Positions 18,706 to 27,661 of a stretch of DNA of 64,000 nt are shown here, piece by piece. The translations under genes and the position numbers were made by a program. This DNA is from Mixta sp031457955. GTDB lineage: Bacteria > Pseudomonadota > Gammaproteobacteria > Enterobacterales > Enterobacteriaceae. The stretch spans positions 186,001 to 250,000 of the forward strand of contig NZ_JAVDXN010000004.1 of assembly GCF_031457955.1 (NCBI RefSeq), read 5' to 3'. A model generated the notes under the pieces. It ran no database searches and had not been told where the DNA came from. It saw only the letters and a program-made list of their open reading frames with translations. Numbering within the stretch: position 1 is the stretch's first letter; each line of letters opens with the position of its first letter.

Positions 18706-18891
18706 TTAACGCCAGTCCCCTCCAGCGGCCTTATTTATCAGCCTATCTGCTTTCTTTCTGGCTAAGAAGTAATGCCTGGCTTTATCTTTCAGGAAGTTAC
18801 AAGCTAAATCTTCATTACAGAAGAAAACAGCAGAGCCAATAACCAGGAATAATAATGGTATGAATAACGGCAGGCAGGAACGGACAGGCAA
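18706..18891 (-). CDS. possible small membrane protein
   Basis: A 61-codon frame starting with TTG. The product would have one hydrophobic segment near residues 8-25 and a basic C-terminal half. No clear ribosome site is visible and no family is recognised. It lies downstream of yibF on the same strand, beyond a hairpin. It may be noncoding. Confidence 0.3.
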   Translation of the reverse strand: MPVRSCLPLFIPLLFLVIGSAVFFCNEDLACNFLKDKARHYFLARKKADRLINKAAGGDWR

Positions 18892-18898
18892 TGCATCA

Positions 18899-18928
18899 CC
18901 GGAAGCCCGCTGTTAAACCAGCTTCCGG
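18899..18928 (-). terminator. hairpin downstream of yibF
   Basis: CCGGAAGC (18899-18906) and GCTTCCGG (18921-18928) form an 8-bp stem just after the yibF stop. There is no T tract, so it may serve as an mRNA 3' end or a weak terminator. Confidence 0.4.
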
Positions 18929-18939
18929 CAGGGTTGTTA

Positions 18940-19551
18940 TCAGGCGGCTGGTGGTACCGTTCGGGCAAAGCTTTCGCGCTGAAACATTTTTTCCACCAGC
19001 TTCACCAGCGCCGGGCGGTCAACGCACCAGTTCGGCGCCAGATGGCGAAAATTAAGATAGCCAATGGCACAGGCGGCAGCGATATCAGCCAGGTTGAGCT
19101 GTTCGGTGTTCAGCCATTTTTGACTGGCCGCTTCGCGCTCCAGCGCATCCAAACCACGCTGAATTTTTTGGCGTTGACGCAGCATATTTTCCGGCGATTG
19201 CTGCTCGATCGGGCGCAATTGCTCACGCACGATAATCAACGCCGCATCGCAGATGCCGTCGGCCAGCGTTTCCAACTGCCTGATTTTTACCGCCGCAAAA
19301 GGCGCTTCCGGTAGAAATTTTGGCGTCTGCGGTTGGGTTTCCAGCCACGCGGCGATAATCGACGAGTCATACCAGCACTCATCGTTGTCATCGACCAGCG
19401 CCGGAACCTTGCCTAACGGATTATATTGCGGAACGGGACTCTCTTCGATCCAGGGCGATTCGTTAACAAACTCAAAGGGGAGGCCTTTTTCCAGCATCAG
19501 AACGGAAATCTTACGTACATAAGGGCTGGTATAGTTGCCGATAAGCTTCAT
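18940..19551 (-). CDS. yibF: YibF, glutathione S-transferase-like protein
   Basis: A 203-residue GST-fold protein with an N-terminal thioredoxin-like domain (KLIGNYTSPYVRKISVLMLEKG, NPLGKVPALVDD) and an all-helical C-terminal domain ending RESFARTVPPA. It is colinear with E. coli YibF. The true substrate of this family is not established. It lies 70 nt downstream of fdhE on the same strand, with a strong hairpin between them. Confidence 0.9.
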   Translation of the reverse strand: MKLIGNYTSPYVRKISVLMLEKGLPFEFVNESPWIEESPVPQYNPLGKVPALVDDNDECWYDSSIIAAWLETQPQTPKFLPEAPFAAVKIRQLETLADGICDAALIIVREQLRPIEQQSPENMLRQRQKIQRGLDALEREAASQKWLNTEQLNLADIAAACAIGYLNFRHLAPNWCVDRPALVKLVEKMFQRESFARTVPPAA

Positions 19552-19584
19552 TACGGTGATTCCCTACGAGTGAAGGGGTGGAAT

Positions 19585-19613
19585 GGCCAGGCCATTGCTG
19601 CATGGGCCTGGCC
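19585..19613 (-). repeat. 9-bp inverted repeat between fdhE and yibF
   Basis: GGCCAGGCC (19585-19593) and GGCCTGGCC (19605-19613) form a GC-only stem with an 11-nt loop. No T tract follows in either direction. It could separate expression of fdhE and yibF or stabilise transcript ends. Confidence 0.5.
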
Positions 19614-19621
19614 GCGCACGG

Positions 19622-20551
19622 TTAGTCGGTGCCGGGAAACAGGAACGGATTCAGGCTGCTGCGGGCAAAACCCTCTTGCTCCATGCGCGCATCCAGAATC
19701 AGCGAGGCGAGATCGTCTGCCACCGGTTCAACCGCCGGATCTTTCTCCTGCCATAGCATTTTAAGGTAGGTGCCGCAGTCGCCGCAGCTTTCCGCTTTTA
19801 TCGACGCTTGTTCATCTTCCAGCGACCAGTAATGCAAATCGCGCGTCTGTTCGCAGTTGGTGCATTTGGCGCGCAGCACATACCATTCGCTTTCACACAA
19901 ATTACAGTGCAGATAACGCAGGCCGCCGCCCTGAGAGCCCATATGAACCACGCTGGAGACCGGCACGCTGTTGCAAACCGGGCAGAATTGCCGCTGCTCG
20001 CCATATTTGGCGCGCGCCTTGCCGGGAATTAACGCGGCCATCTGCGCCCAGTAAATCGACAGCGCCGCCCAGATAAAGGGGGCTTTGTCGCTGCTGACCT
20101 GAGCAAAATCATGCTCAAGCAGGGCCGAGGCCAGCGCATCCAGCTCCGGAGCCGAGGTTTTTTCCAGGTTCTCCAGCACCGCCAGCGCCTGACCGGTCAT
20201 CTCCGGCTTGAGTTCGGCAATCAGCGAATGCAGCAGGCGCTGCCAGTGAGGATCGCGCGGTAAAGTATGAATATCCAGCGGCGGCTTGCCGCTGGCGGCA
20301 GTCTCTACCAGACGCGCATGGAGATCCATATGCAACGGATGATCGTAAAGCACGATTTCCTGCGCTTCGGCAATAAAAGCGGCAAAGCGCAGATAGTCGC
20401 CCAGCGGATTTTTTTCCGCCAGCTGGCGCAGACGTGCGGCGCGGCGGCTGTATAAATTCTTCAGCCTGGGGAAAAGTAACGGCGGAATCATATCCGCCGT
20501 TGTTTTGTCGCTTTTCTCCAGCTGTTCTTGCGGGATAATGCGAATAGTCAT
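19622..20551 (-). CDS. fdhE: FdhE, formate dehydrogenase accessory protein
   Basis: Cytoplasmic maturation factor required for active membrane-bound formate dehydrogenases. The 309-residue protein has the same length as E. coli FdhE, with four zinc/iron-binding CxxC-type motifs: CPVC, CNLC, CTNC and CGDC (roughly residues 185-265). It follows fdoI with a 1-nt overlap (TGATG), so it is the last gene of the fdoGHI-fdhE operon. Confidence 0.97.
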   Translation of the reverse strand: MTIRIIPQEQLEKSDKTTADMIPPLLFPRLKNLYSRRAARLRQLAEKNPLGDYLRFAAFIAEAQEIVLYDHPLHMDLHARLVETAASGKPPLDIHTLPRDPHWQRLLHSLIAELKPEMTGQALAVLENLEKTSAPELDALASALLEHDFAQVSSDKAPFIWAALSIYWAQMAALIPGKARAKYGEQRQFCPVCNSVPVSSVVHMGSQGGGLRYLHCNLCESEWYVLRAKCTNCEQTRDLHYWSLEDEQASIKAESCGDCGTYLKMLWQEKDPAVEPVADDLASLILDARMEQEGFARSSLNPFLFPGTD

Positions 20552-21201
20552 CAGGGACGTTTTTCCTGTTTTCTCAGTTGGTTCTGCTGCTCACGAACAG
20601 CGCGATACCAGCGCGGATGGTGCTGCTTTGCCCATAACGGCGTAACCCAGCCTTCCACCATGGCGGTGATGGTGCCTTTTATCCACAGCGCGGCGTAAAT
20701 ATGCACCATAATCACCACGATCAGGCCCACCGCCGCCAGCGAATGCACCAGTAAGGCCAGCCTGATCAGCGGAATGGGAAAGGCAGCGGCAAAGTAAGGA
20801 CGCCAGATGACAATACCACTCGCCAGCAGCAGCAGCAGACTGATGATAGCAGCCCAGAATACACACTTCTGTCCGAAATTATAGCGGCCGGTATCGCCGA
20901 CCTCCTCATTCATGGCAATTTTATGGATGTTTTTTGCCCACTCCAGGTCGTCACGGTTAACCAGGTTGTGCTTCCAGTAGCGGAAAAACATCAGCAGAAA
21001 GGCCAGGAACATCGCCACCCCGATAAACGGATGCAGAATGCGCGCCAGCTGCGGCGTGCCCAGCAGGTTTAACAGCCAGTTAAACGAAGGGAAAAGAAAG
21101 CCCAATCCACTAAAGGCGGCGAATATAAAGCAGAACGCCACAATCCAGTGGTTGATGCGTTCCGGCGCGCTGTAGCGCACGATCAGGTCGCGTTTTTTCA
21201 T
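20551..21201 (-). CDS. fdoI: FdoI, formate dehydrogenase cytochrome b556 subunit
   Basis: Inner-membrane gamma subunit of the aerobic formate dehydrogenase, a diheme cytochrome b of 216 residues with four membrane spans passing electrons to quinone. Heme-ligand histidines lie in APERINHW, RILHPFIGV and IVVIMVHIYAALW. It aligns with E. coli FdoI (211). The start overlaps the fdoH stop by 4 nt (ATGA). Confidence 0.97.
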   Translation of the reverse strand: MKKRDLIVRYSAPERINHWIVAFCFIFAAFSGLGFLFPSFNWLLNLLGTPQLARILHPFIGVAMFLAFLLMFFRYWKHNLVNRDDLEWAKNIHKIAMNEEVGDTGRYNFGQKCVFWAAIISLLLLLASGIVIWRPYFAAAFPIPLIRLALLVHSLAAVGLIVVIMVHIYAALWIKGTITAMVEGWVTPLWAKQHHPRWYRAVREQQNQLRKQEKRP

Positions 21202-22100
21202 GATTTACCCTCCTCGTTTTCTTGCTGTGCGTTGTCCTCTTCCTCGTGCACGCGGTTCGGGCCAATCCCCACATAATGGAAGAGCGAACCGGCAAAGGTC
21301 GCCGCGAAGCCGATGGCCGCCAGTGGTTTCCAAATTCCTTTCCAGAAGGTGACCGTCGGGCTGATGGCGGGATTCTCCGGCAGGCCGTGATAAAGCTGCG
21401 GTTTGTCGGCATGATGCAGTACGTACATGACATGCGTACCACCAACGCCTGCCGGATCGTAAAGACCGGCATTTTGATAACCGCGCGTTTTTAGCTCTTT
21501 GACGCGCTCTGCCGCCAACTGATGCATATCCGCTTTCGTGCCAAAATGGATAGCGCCGGTAGGGCAGGTTTTCACGCAGGCGGGTTCCTGACCTGCGCTC
21601 ACGCGATCGACGCACAGGGTGCATTTATAAACGCGGTTATCCTCTTTGTTGAGGCGCGGCACGTTGAAAGGACAGCCCGCGATGCAGTAGCCGCAGCCAA
21701 TACAATGCTCAGACTGAAAATCGACGATGCCGTTAGCGTACTGGATAATCGCGCCTTCCGCCGGACACGCCTTCAGGCAGCCCGGATCGGCGCAGTGCAT
21801 GCAGCCATCCTTACGAATGAGCCACTCCAGCCTGCCGTTCTCTTCCACTTCCGAGAAGCGCATCACCGTCCAGGATTTTGCAGTCATATCGATCGGGTTA
21901 TCGTAGACGCCGACGTTAATCCCCGGTTCATCACGAATATCGTTCCACTCCGAACAGGCGACCTGGCAGCCCTTGCAGCCAATACAGGTCGTTACGTCAA
22001 TAAGCTTCGCCACTTCCTGTTGATGGTCACGCGCCTGCGGCGGCGGCGTTAACCCGTTGGTCGCGGAGCGGCGAATAATGTCTTGTGATTGGTAAGCCAT
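21198..22100 (-). CDS. fdoH: FdoH, formate dehydrogenase iron-sulfur subunit
   Basis: Beta subunit of 300 residues carrying four [4Fe-4S] clusters that relay electrons from FdoG to FdoI. Cysteine clusters are seen in CIGCKGCQVAC, CMHCADPGCLKAC, CIGCGYCIAGC and CTLCVDRV with a later CVKTC. A single C-terminal membrane helix (about 258-280) anchors it on the periplasmic side. It follows fdoG by 12 nt. Confidence 0.97.
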   Translation of the reverse strand: MAYQSQDIIRRSATNGLTPPPQARDHQQEVAKLIDVTTCIGCKGCQVACSEWNDIRDEPGINVGVYDNPIDMTAKSWTVMRFSEVEENGRLEWLIRKDGCMHCADPGCLKACPAEGAIIQYANGIVDFQSEHCIGCGYCIAGCPFNVPRLNKEDNRVYKCTLCVDRVSAGQEPACVKTCPTGAIHFGTKADMHQLAAERVKELKTRGYQNAGLYDPAGVGGTHVMYVLHHADKPQLYHGLPENPAISPTVTFWKGIWKPLAAIGFAATFAGSLFHYVGIGPNRVHEEEDNAQQENEEGKS

Positions 22101-22112
22101 AATCGTTCTCCG

Positions 22113-25100
22113 TTACACCTTTTCCACGTTAACCAAAAAGCCTTTGTATTCAGGCGTCTGAGAGTTGGCATCGCCCACCGATGGGGTCAGCGTATTGGCC
22201 AAAAAGCCTTTTTTCGTCGCGCCTTCAAAACCCCAGTGACACGGAATACCAACGGTATCCACCGGCTTATCGTTAATGGTCAGGCGGCGCAGACGTTTGG
22301 TGACCACCGCTTTCGCTTTGATATAGCCACGCTGTGAGCTGATTTTGATCTCATCTCCCGCCTTAATACCTTTATCTGCCGCCAACTCCACGCCAATCTC
22401 CACAAACTGTTCAGGCTGAGCGATAGCGTTCAGTAGCGCATGTTTGGTCCAGTGGCGGAACAGTTCGGTAATCGAGTAGGTGGTGGCGACGTAAGGGAAT
22501 TTATCCGCCTGACCCAGCGTCTCGGCATCGCGTGAGAAAATACGCACCACCGGGCTATGAACCTGCGTAGGATGCAGCAGATTGGTACCGGCAGGGCTTT
22601 CCATCGGTTCATAATGTTCAGGGAACGGACCATCCTTTAACTTATCCAGCGCAAACAGATGTCCCATGCCGTCCGGCAGCATAATAAAAGGCCCAACCTG
22701 TTTTTCCGGCGCGGCGGTGACGGGATAATCTGGCACATCGTAGCCCTGCCAGCGCTTACCATCCCATTCGATCAGCTTGCGTTTCGGGTCCCAGGCTTTG
22801 CCGCGCGGATCGGCGGATGCGCGGTTATAGAGGATGCGGCGGTTAGCCGGCCACGCCCACGCCCAGCCTGATATCGCTCCCAGGCCAGAAGGATCGGCAT
22901 TGTCACGGCGCGCCATCTGGTTGCCTTCCGGCGTCCAGCTACCGGCGTAGATCCAGCAGGCGCTGGCGGTGGTGCCGTCATTACGCAATTCAGCGAAGGA
23001 GTTAAGCTGCTGGCCCTTTTTCAACAGCAGCTTGCCGTTATCATCATAAATATCGGCCAACGCCTGACCGTTGCTTTCGCGCGCCACCTCTTCCGGCTCT
23101 GGGTTCGAGGGATCGGTGTAGTTCCAGTTCATCGCCATCAGCGGTTCCGGCGCGATGCCGCCCTGCTGGCGATAGAGTTCGCGCAGGCGCAGGAAAATAT
23201 TGCCAAGGATTTTCCCGTCGTGCAGCGCCTCTGCCGGTGGTTCGGCGGCTGCCCAGTGCCATTGCAGCCAGCGGGAAGAGTTCGCTACCGAACCGTTTTC
23301 CTCGGCAAAACAGGAGGAGGGCAGGCGAAACACTTCCGTCTGGATATTAGCGGGATCGGCCGCGTTAAATTCACCGTGGTGCTGCCAGAAGCTGGCCGTT
23401 TCGGTGCTGAGCGGATCGATAACCACCATATATTTCAAACGAGAAAAAGCGCGGAATGCTTTGTTTTTATTCGGGAAGGCGGCCAGCGGGTTAAAGCCCT
23501 GGATGATATAGCCGTTAAATTTCCCCTCTTCCATCATCTCTGCCTGCGCCATGCAGTCATAGCTTTTGTCCCACTTCGGCAGCCAGTCGTAGCCCCACTG
23601 GTTATCCGCCGTGGCATTGTCGCCGTAAAAGCTTTTCATCAGGCTGACAAAAAACTTATCGGTGTTCTGCCAGTAATTGACCTGACCAGGCAGCGGGGAG
23701 GTAGGCGTCGCCTGTTGCAGATATTGCGCGAGCGTGGTTTGCTTTTCCGAAGGCAGCGGCAGATAGCCAGGCAAGCTTTGCGCCAGCAGGCCGAGGTCGG
23801 TATAGCCCTGAACGTTGGAGTGACCGCGCAGCGCGTTAATACCGCCGCCAGGCATACCGATATTGCCCAACAGCAGCTGAATAATCGCTGCGGTACGGAT
23901 AATTTGCGCGCCATTGGTGTGATGCGTCCAGCCCAGCGCATACAGGAAGGTGGTGGTGCGGTTGGGGACGCTGGTGCTGGCCAGCGTCTGGCAGATGGTG
24001 AGAAACTCCTCCTGCGACGTGCCGCACAATCGGCTGACCATTTTCGGCGTATAGCGGCTGGCATGTTTTTTCAGCAGGTTCAGCACGCAGCGCGGGTGCG
24101 TTAAGGTGTTATCGCGCTTCGCCTCGCCGTTTTCGTCCAGCTCATAATGCCAGCTGCTTTTATCATACTGGCGTGTCGCGTCGTCGTAGCCGCTGAACAG
24201 ACCCTCTTCGAAGCGGTAGCCTTTGCTGACAATCATTGCGGCATTGGTGTAGGCTTTCACATATTCATGCTGGATCTGGTTGTGCTCCAGCAGATAGTTA
24301 ACCACGCCCATCAGGAAAGCGACGTCGCTACCGGCGCGCAGCGGCGCAAAAATATCCGCTACCGCAGCCGAACGGTTAAAACGTGGATCGACTACGATAA
24401 CTTTGGCTTTATTATGGGTTTTCGCTTCAATAACCCATTTAAATCCTACCGGATGCGCTTCCGCCGGGTTGCCGCCCATGATCATAACCACATCGGCGTT
24501 TTTGATATCGTTCCAGTTATTGGTCATCGCGCCACGACCAAAGCTGGGCGCCAGCGCGGATACCGTTGGGCCGTGGCAGAGACGCGCCTGGTTTTCCAGC
24601 GGCAGGATGCCTAACGCGCGGGCAAACTTGTGATCGAGCAGGCCGGTTTCATTACTGGCTGCGGAAGAACAAAGCATGCCGGTTGTTGTCCAGCGATTGA
24701 CCGTTGTGCCTTGCGCATTCTTTTGTTGGAAGTTAGCATCGCGGTCGGCCTTCATCAGTCGGGCGATGCGATCGAACGCTTCATCCCAACTGATACGCTG
24801 CCACTTATCGCTGCCTGGCGCGCGATATTCAGGGTATTTAAGGCGCTTTTCGCTGTGGATATAATCGAGAACGCCAGCCCCTTTCGGGCAAAGCGAACCC
24901 CGGCTTACCGGATGATCGGGATCGCCTTCAATATGATAAATAGAGGAAATGGCATTCTTCGCGCCGTCGCCTCGGCTGTAAATCAGCATGCCGCAGCCTA
25001 CGGAGCAGTAAGTACAGTTATTTCGGGTTTCCTTTGCCCGAAGCAATTTATATTCGCGAACGTTTGCGAGAGCAGTGGAGGGCGTAAAGCCTAATAATGT

Positions 25101-25163
25101 TAGAGTTGTCCCTGCCATGCCGCCCGCACAGATTTTAAAAAAACTGCGTCTATTTATATGCAT
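22113..25163 (-). CDS. fdoG: FdoG, formate dehydrogenase catalytic subunit with Cys in place of Sec
   Basis: Molybdopterin catalytic subunit (alpha) of aerobic formate dehydrogenase, oxidising formate to CO2 in the periplasm. The 1016-residue protein starts with a twin-arginine export motif NRRSFFK. It has the [4Fe-4S] ligand set CTYCSVGCGM with a downstream CPKGAG. At the active site, where E. coli has selenocysteine encoded by TGA (RVUHGPT), this gene has an ordinary TGC cysteine: residue 196 in QARLCHGPTVS, codon 24576-24578. Length and all other motifs are intact, so it is a cysteine-type homologue and not a broken gene. Confidence 0.96.
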   Translation of the reverse strand: MHINRRSFFKICAGGMAGTTLTLLGFTPSTALANVREYKLLRAKETRNNCTYCSVGCGMLIYSRGDGAKNAISSIYHIEGDPDHPVSRGSLCPKGAGVLDYIHSEKRLKYPEYRAPGSDKWQRISWDEAFDRIARLMKADRDANFQQKNAQGTTVNRWTTTGMLCSSAASNETGLLDHKFARALGILPLENQARLCHGPTVSALAPSFGRGAMTNNWNDIKNADVVMIMGGNPAEAHPVGFKWVIEAKTHNKAKVIVVDPRFNRSAAVADIFAPLRAGSDVAFLMGVVNYLLEHNQIQHEYVKAYTNAAMIVSKGYRFEEGLFSGYDDATRQYDKSSWHYELDENGEAKRDNTLTHPRCVLNLLKKHASRYTPKMVSRLCGTSQEEFLTICQTLASTSVPNRTTTFLYALGWTHHTNGAQIIRTAAIIQLLLGNIGMPGGGINALRGHSNVQGYTDLGLLAQSLPGYLPLPSEKQTTLAQYLQQATPTSPLPGQVNYWQNTDKFFVSLMKSFYGDNATADNQWGYDWLPKWDKSYDCMAQAEMMEEGKFNGYIIQGFNPLAAFPNKNKAFRAFSRLKYMVVIDPLSTETASFWQHHGEFNAADPANIQTEVFRLPSSCFAEENGSVANSSRWLQWHWAAAEPPAEALHDGKILGNIFLRLRELYRQQGGIAPEPLMAMNWNYTDPSNPEPEEVARESNGQALADIYDDNGKLLLKKGQQLNSFAELRNDGTTASACWIYAGSWTPEGNQMARRDNADPSGLGAISGWAWAWPANRRILYNRASADPRGKAWDPKRKLIEWDGKRWQGYDVPDYPVTAAPEKQVGPFIMLPDGMGHLFALDKLKDGPFPEHYEPMESPAGTNLLHPTQVHSPVVRIFSRDAETLGQADKFPYVATTYSITELFRHWTKHALLNAIAQPEQFVEIGVELAADKGIKAGDEIKISSQRGYIKAKAVVTKRLRRLTINDKPVDTVGIPCHWGFEGATKKGFLANTLTPSVGDANSQTPEYKGFLVNVEKV

Positions 25164-25449
25164 AGTATTATTTTTTGCTCAAAACATTGCCAGAACGACA
25201 AAAAATAACACTCTTACGACTATTTTTTTTGACAACCATCAATAAGTAATTATTTTGTTATTGTTTTTTAAACGATTAATTATAAAGAGGTATATGCACT
25301 AAATTGATTGATTTAGTGGTTTCATTAAATAAATTGCCATTAGGGCGAATTTTCTGAGTTTTTATTGCGCGCGTTTCGGTTTAAATATTTCATTTAAAAA
25401 GTGCGTTTCAGCCTTTCGCATTTTATGTGTAGCGATTTTTTTGCCATAC
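25164..25449. other. AT-rich divergent region between fdoG and fdhD
   Basis: About 290 bp of AT-rich sequence that must hold the fdoG promoter. I cannot identify specific operators or a clear -35/-10 pair. Confidence 0.5.
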
Positions 25450-25546
25450 GCGGGCCACAGGTTCAGAATTGCGGTGCAAATCCCACATTTATCGCGACCG
25501 AAGATATCCGCTTAACGTGTGGCTGTTATAACCAGGTAGACGTAAA
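25450..25546 (+). ncRNA. structured-looking fdhD leader with cobalamin-riboswitch-like core
   Basis: GAAT (25466-25469) then GGTGCAAATCC (25473-25483) and CGCGACC (25493-25499) occur in the order seen in the conserved core of cobalamin riboswitches. An AACCAGGTAGAC stretch just before the TTG start is a weak echo of a B12 box. Other helices are not obvious and the pairing is incomplete, so this may be coincidence or a diverged leader RNA. Confidence 0.25.
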
Positions 25547-26383
25547 TTGAAATCAGAAACCCAACACAACGCCGGGACGATAGCGCCTCCTGCTGGCGTC
25601 AGCGAAGTAAAAGTATGGCAGCGCGATGCGCTGGCGGATGCCTGCCAGGACTGGCTGGCGGATGAAGTGCCGGTGGCGCTGGTCTATAACGGTATTTCGC
25701 ATGTCGTGATGATGAGTACGCCGAAAGATCTTGAAGCGTTTGCGCTCGGCTTTTCGCTCTCAGAAGGAATTATCGTTGCGCCAGAAGAGATTTACGGCAT
25801 GGATGTAGTGCCGGGCTGTAATGGCATTGAGGTGCAGATTGAGCTTTCCAGCCGCCGTTTTATGGCGCTGAAAGAACAGCGCCGGGCCATGGCTGGACGC
25901 ACCGGCTGCGGCGTATGCGGCGTTGAACAGCTCAATGAAATCGGTAAGCCGATTCAGCCGCTGCCGTTCACTCAGACATTCGACTTACGTCAGTTGGACA
26001 ACGCGCTGCGTCAGCTGAAAGAGTATCAACCCGTCGGGCAACTGACCGGCTGTACCCATGCCGCGGCGTGGATAGCGGAAACGGGCGAACTCACGGGCGG
26101 TTGTGAAGATGTTGGCCGTCACGTGGCGCTGGACAAGCTGCTGGGTTATCGCAGCCGTCGCGGATGGGCGCGCGGCGCGGCGCTGGTTTCCAGTCGCGCC
26201 AGTTATGAAATGGTGCAAAAATCGGCCATGTGCGGCGTAGAAATTTTGTTTGCCGTGTCAGCCGCTACCAAACTGGCGGTAGAAGTGGCGGAACGCAGCA
26301 ACCTGACGCTGGTGGGTTTCAGCAAACCAGGCCGCGCAACGGTATATACGCATCCTCAAAGGCTGAGATGGTCGCAGGGTTAA
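25547..26383 (+). CDS. fdhD: FdhD, sulfurtransferase for formate dehydrogenase
   Basis: Cytoplasmic sulfur carrier that transfers sulfur from IscS to the molybdenum cofactor of formate dehydrogenases. The 278-residue protein matches E. coli FdhD (277), including the functional cysteine pair in GRTGCGVCGVEQL, the QLTGCTHAAAW segment and the C-terminal GFSKPGRATVYTHPQRL. The start is a TTG preceded by AGGTAG; no ATG lies near the expected N-terminus. It is divergent from fdoGHI-fdhE, as in E. coli. Confidence 0.95.
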   Translation: MKSETQHNAGTIAPPAGVSEVKVWQRDALADACQDWLADEVPVALVYNGISHVVMMSTPKDLEAFALGFSLSEGIIVAPEEIYGMDVVPGCNGIEVQIELSSRRFMALKEQRRAMAGRTGCGVCGVEQLNEIGKPIQPLPFTQTFDLRQLDNALRQLKEYQPVGQLTGCTHAAAWIAETGELTGGCEDVGRHVALDKLLGYRSRRGWARGAALVSSRASYEMVQKSAMCGVEILFAVSAATKLAVEVAERSNLTLVGFSKPGRATVYTHPQRLRWSQG

Positions 26384-26411
26384 GTTCCCCCATTTATGCT
26401 GCTGAAATTAA

Positions 26412-26452
26412 AATAAAGCTGCCCGTAATATACAGGGCAGCTTTATTTTTTT
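26412..26452 (+). terminator. fdhD terminator
   Basis: A 12-bp perfect stem, ATAAAGCTGCCC (26413-26424) with GGGCAGCTTTAT (26435-26446), is followed by a run of Ts. Confidence 0.9.
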
Positions 26453-26655
26453 ATGGGGTTAATATAGTGATTCGTTTAACGAGGTTATTTTATTCAATAA
26501 CTTAATTACGGCGTTTATTTAATTTTCCGCAGGTGAGTTGGTTGCGAAATAATTACCATTAAGTCGTGATAATGAGATAATCATTTATTGCGATAATTTT
26601 TCCTAAGTATTATTAATATTACGTGATTCGCATAACATTCATGGAGGATGGCGCT

Positions 26656-27660
26656 ATGACACGTAATGTTGTTCCTGGATATTGTATTATAGAACAAGCC
26701 GGTACTTTGGATTTTCAGGCCCGGCAACTGTTCCACGATGTTCGCAGCCCTTCAGCTAATTTATTTATAAAACTTAACGCTGATACTCAGTGGCTAAAGC
26801 CTGGGCAGATAGTTATTGTTGCCGATGCAGAGGCACCTTTAACCAGGCAAATGTTGTATACCTTGCGAGAGGCAAAGCAGCGTACCAATGCGGCATTTAT
26901 TGGTGTCAGTACGGGGGAAGCGAGTTTTCTGCAAAAGCACTACGGTATGATCGCAGGGCTTACTCAGGCGGGAGGGAAAATTTTTGGTACAGTAGGGGAT
27001 ACAGGAGAGAAATATTTTTCTGCAATCGAGCGGACATTGAAAAAAATCGAGGTCAGCTATCAAAACCAGTTCCGCACCCAGGGTACGCTTATTGGTCAGC
27101 AGTTTTTTATTGAACGTAATCAGCTGCTGGAAGAGTTGAAGGAACTGGTCAATAAACCTTTATTGAAATCGGTTGCCCGTCACGCCATAAAATTTGCACC
27201 TTACGACGATATGCGCAAGGCATTGAAACTCTCCAGCCGTTCGATTGTTCATGAATGGTCTACGGTAGGGATGAGTGGCATTCCCGGCTATGCTACGTTT
27301 GTTGGCAATGCGGCGAAGGCCGCGCGATATCTAAAGTTAGGGGGCTATATTGGCATCGGATTTTCTTTTGCTGGTAAGACTAATGATATTGTTGCTGCCT
27401 GTACCAGCGGCAGAGAACAGGAGTGCGGGACATTTGCGTTTAAAGAGTATATGAAATTTGGTGCAGGAACTATCTTAGGGCTGTGGGGCGGAGCCGCTGG
27501 TTCTTCTCTGGGAATTGGCGCATGTGCAGCTATCGGTATCGTAACAGCTGGAGCGGGTGGCGTGGCATGTGCAGTTGTAGGCTCGCTCGCTGGTGGATAT
27601 GCAGGAAGCCAGTTCGGCGAAATTGCTGGCGAAAAACTCGTTGAAATGGTGGGTAATTAA
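26656..27660 (+). CDS. putative pore-forming antibacterial effector (glycine-zipper C-terminus)
   Basis: A 334-residue protein without a signal peptide. The N-terminus (NVVPGYCIIEQ with LKPGQIVIVADAEAP near 48-61) resembles the LysM-like head of proteins often found near type VI secretion loci, as I recall them. The middle is helical and charged. Residues 228-250 and 266-325 are hydrophobic and rich in Gly/Ala with repeated GxxxG spacing, as in pore-forming toxins. The start was set at the ATG at 26656, which follows GGAGG. The 127-residue membrane protein begins 1 nt after the stop, an effector/immunity arrangement. Function is inferred; no experimental family was identified. Confidence 0.6.
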   Translation: MTRNVVPGYCIIEQAGTLDFQARQLFHDVRSPSANLFIKLNADTQWLKPGQIVIVADAEAPLTRQMLYTLREAKQRTNAAFIGVSTGEASFLQKHYGMIAGLTQAGGKIFGTVGDTGEKYFSAIERTLKKIEVSYQNQFRTQGTLIGQQFFIERNQLLEELKELVNKPLLKSVARHAIKFAPYDDMRKALKLSSRSIVHEWSTVGMSGIPGYATFVGNAAKAARYLKLGGYIGIGFSFAGKTNDIVAACTSGREQECGTFAFKEYMKFGAGTILGLWGGAAGSSLGIGACAAIGIVTAGAGGVACAVVGSLAGGYAGSQFGEIAGEKLVEMVGN

Positions 27661-27661
27661 A

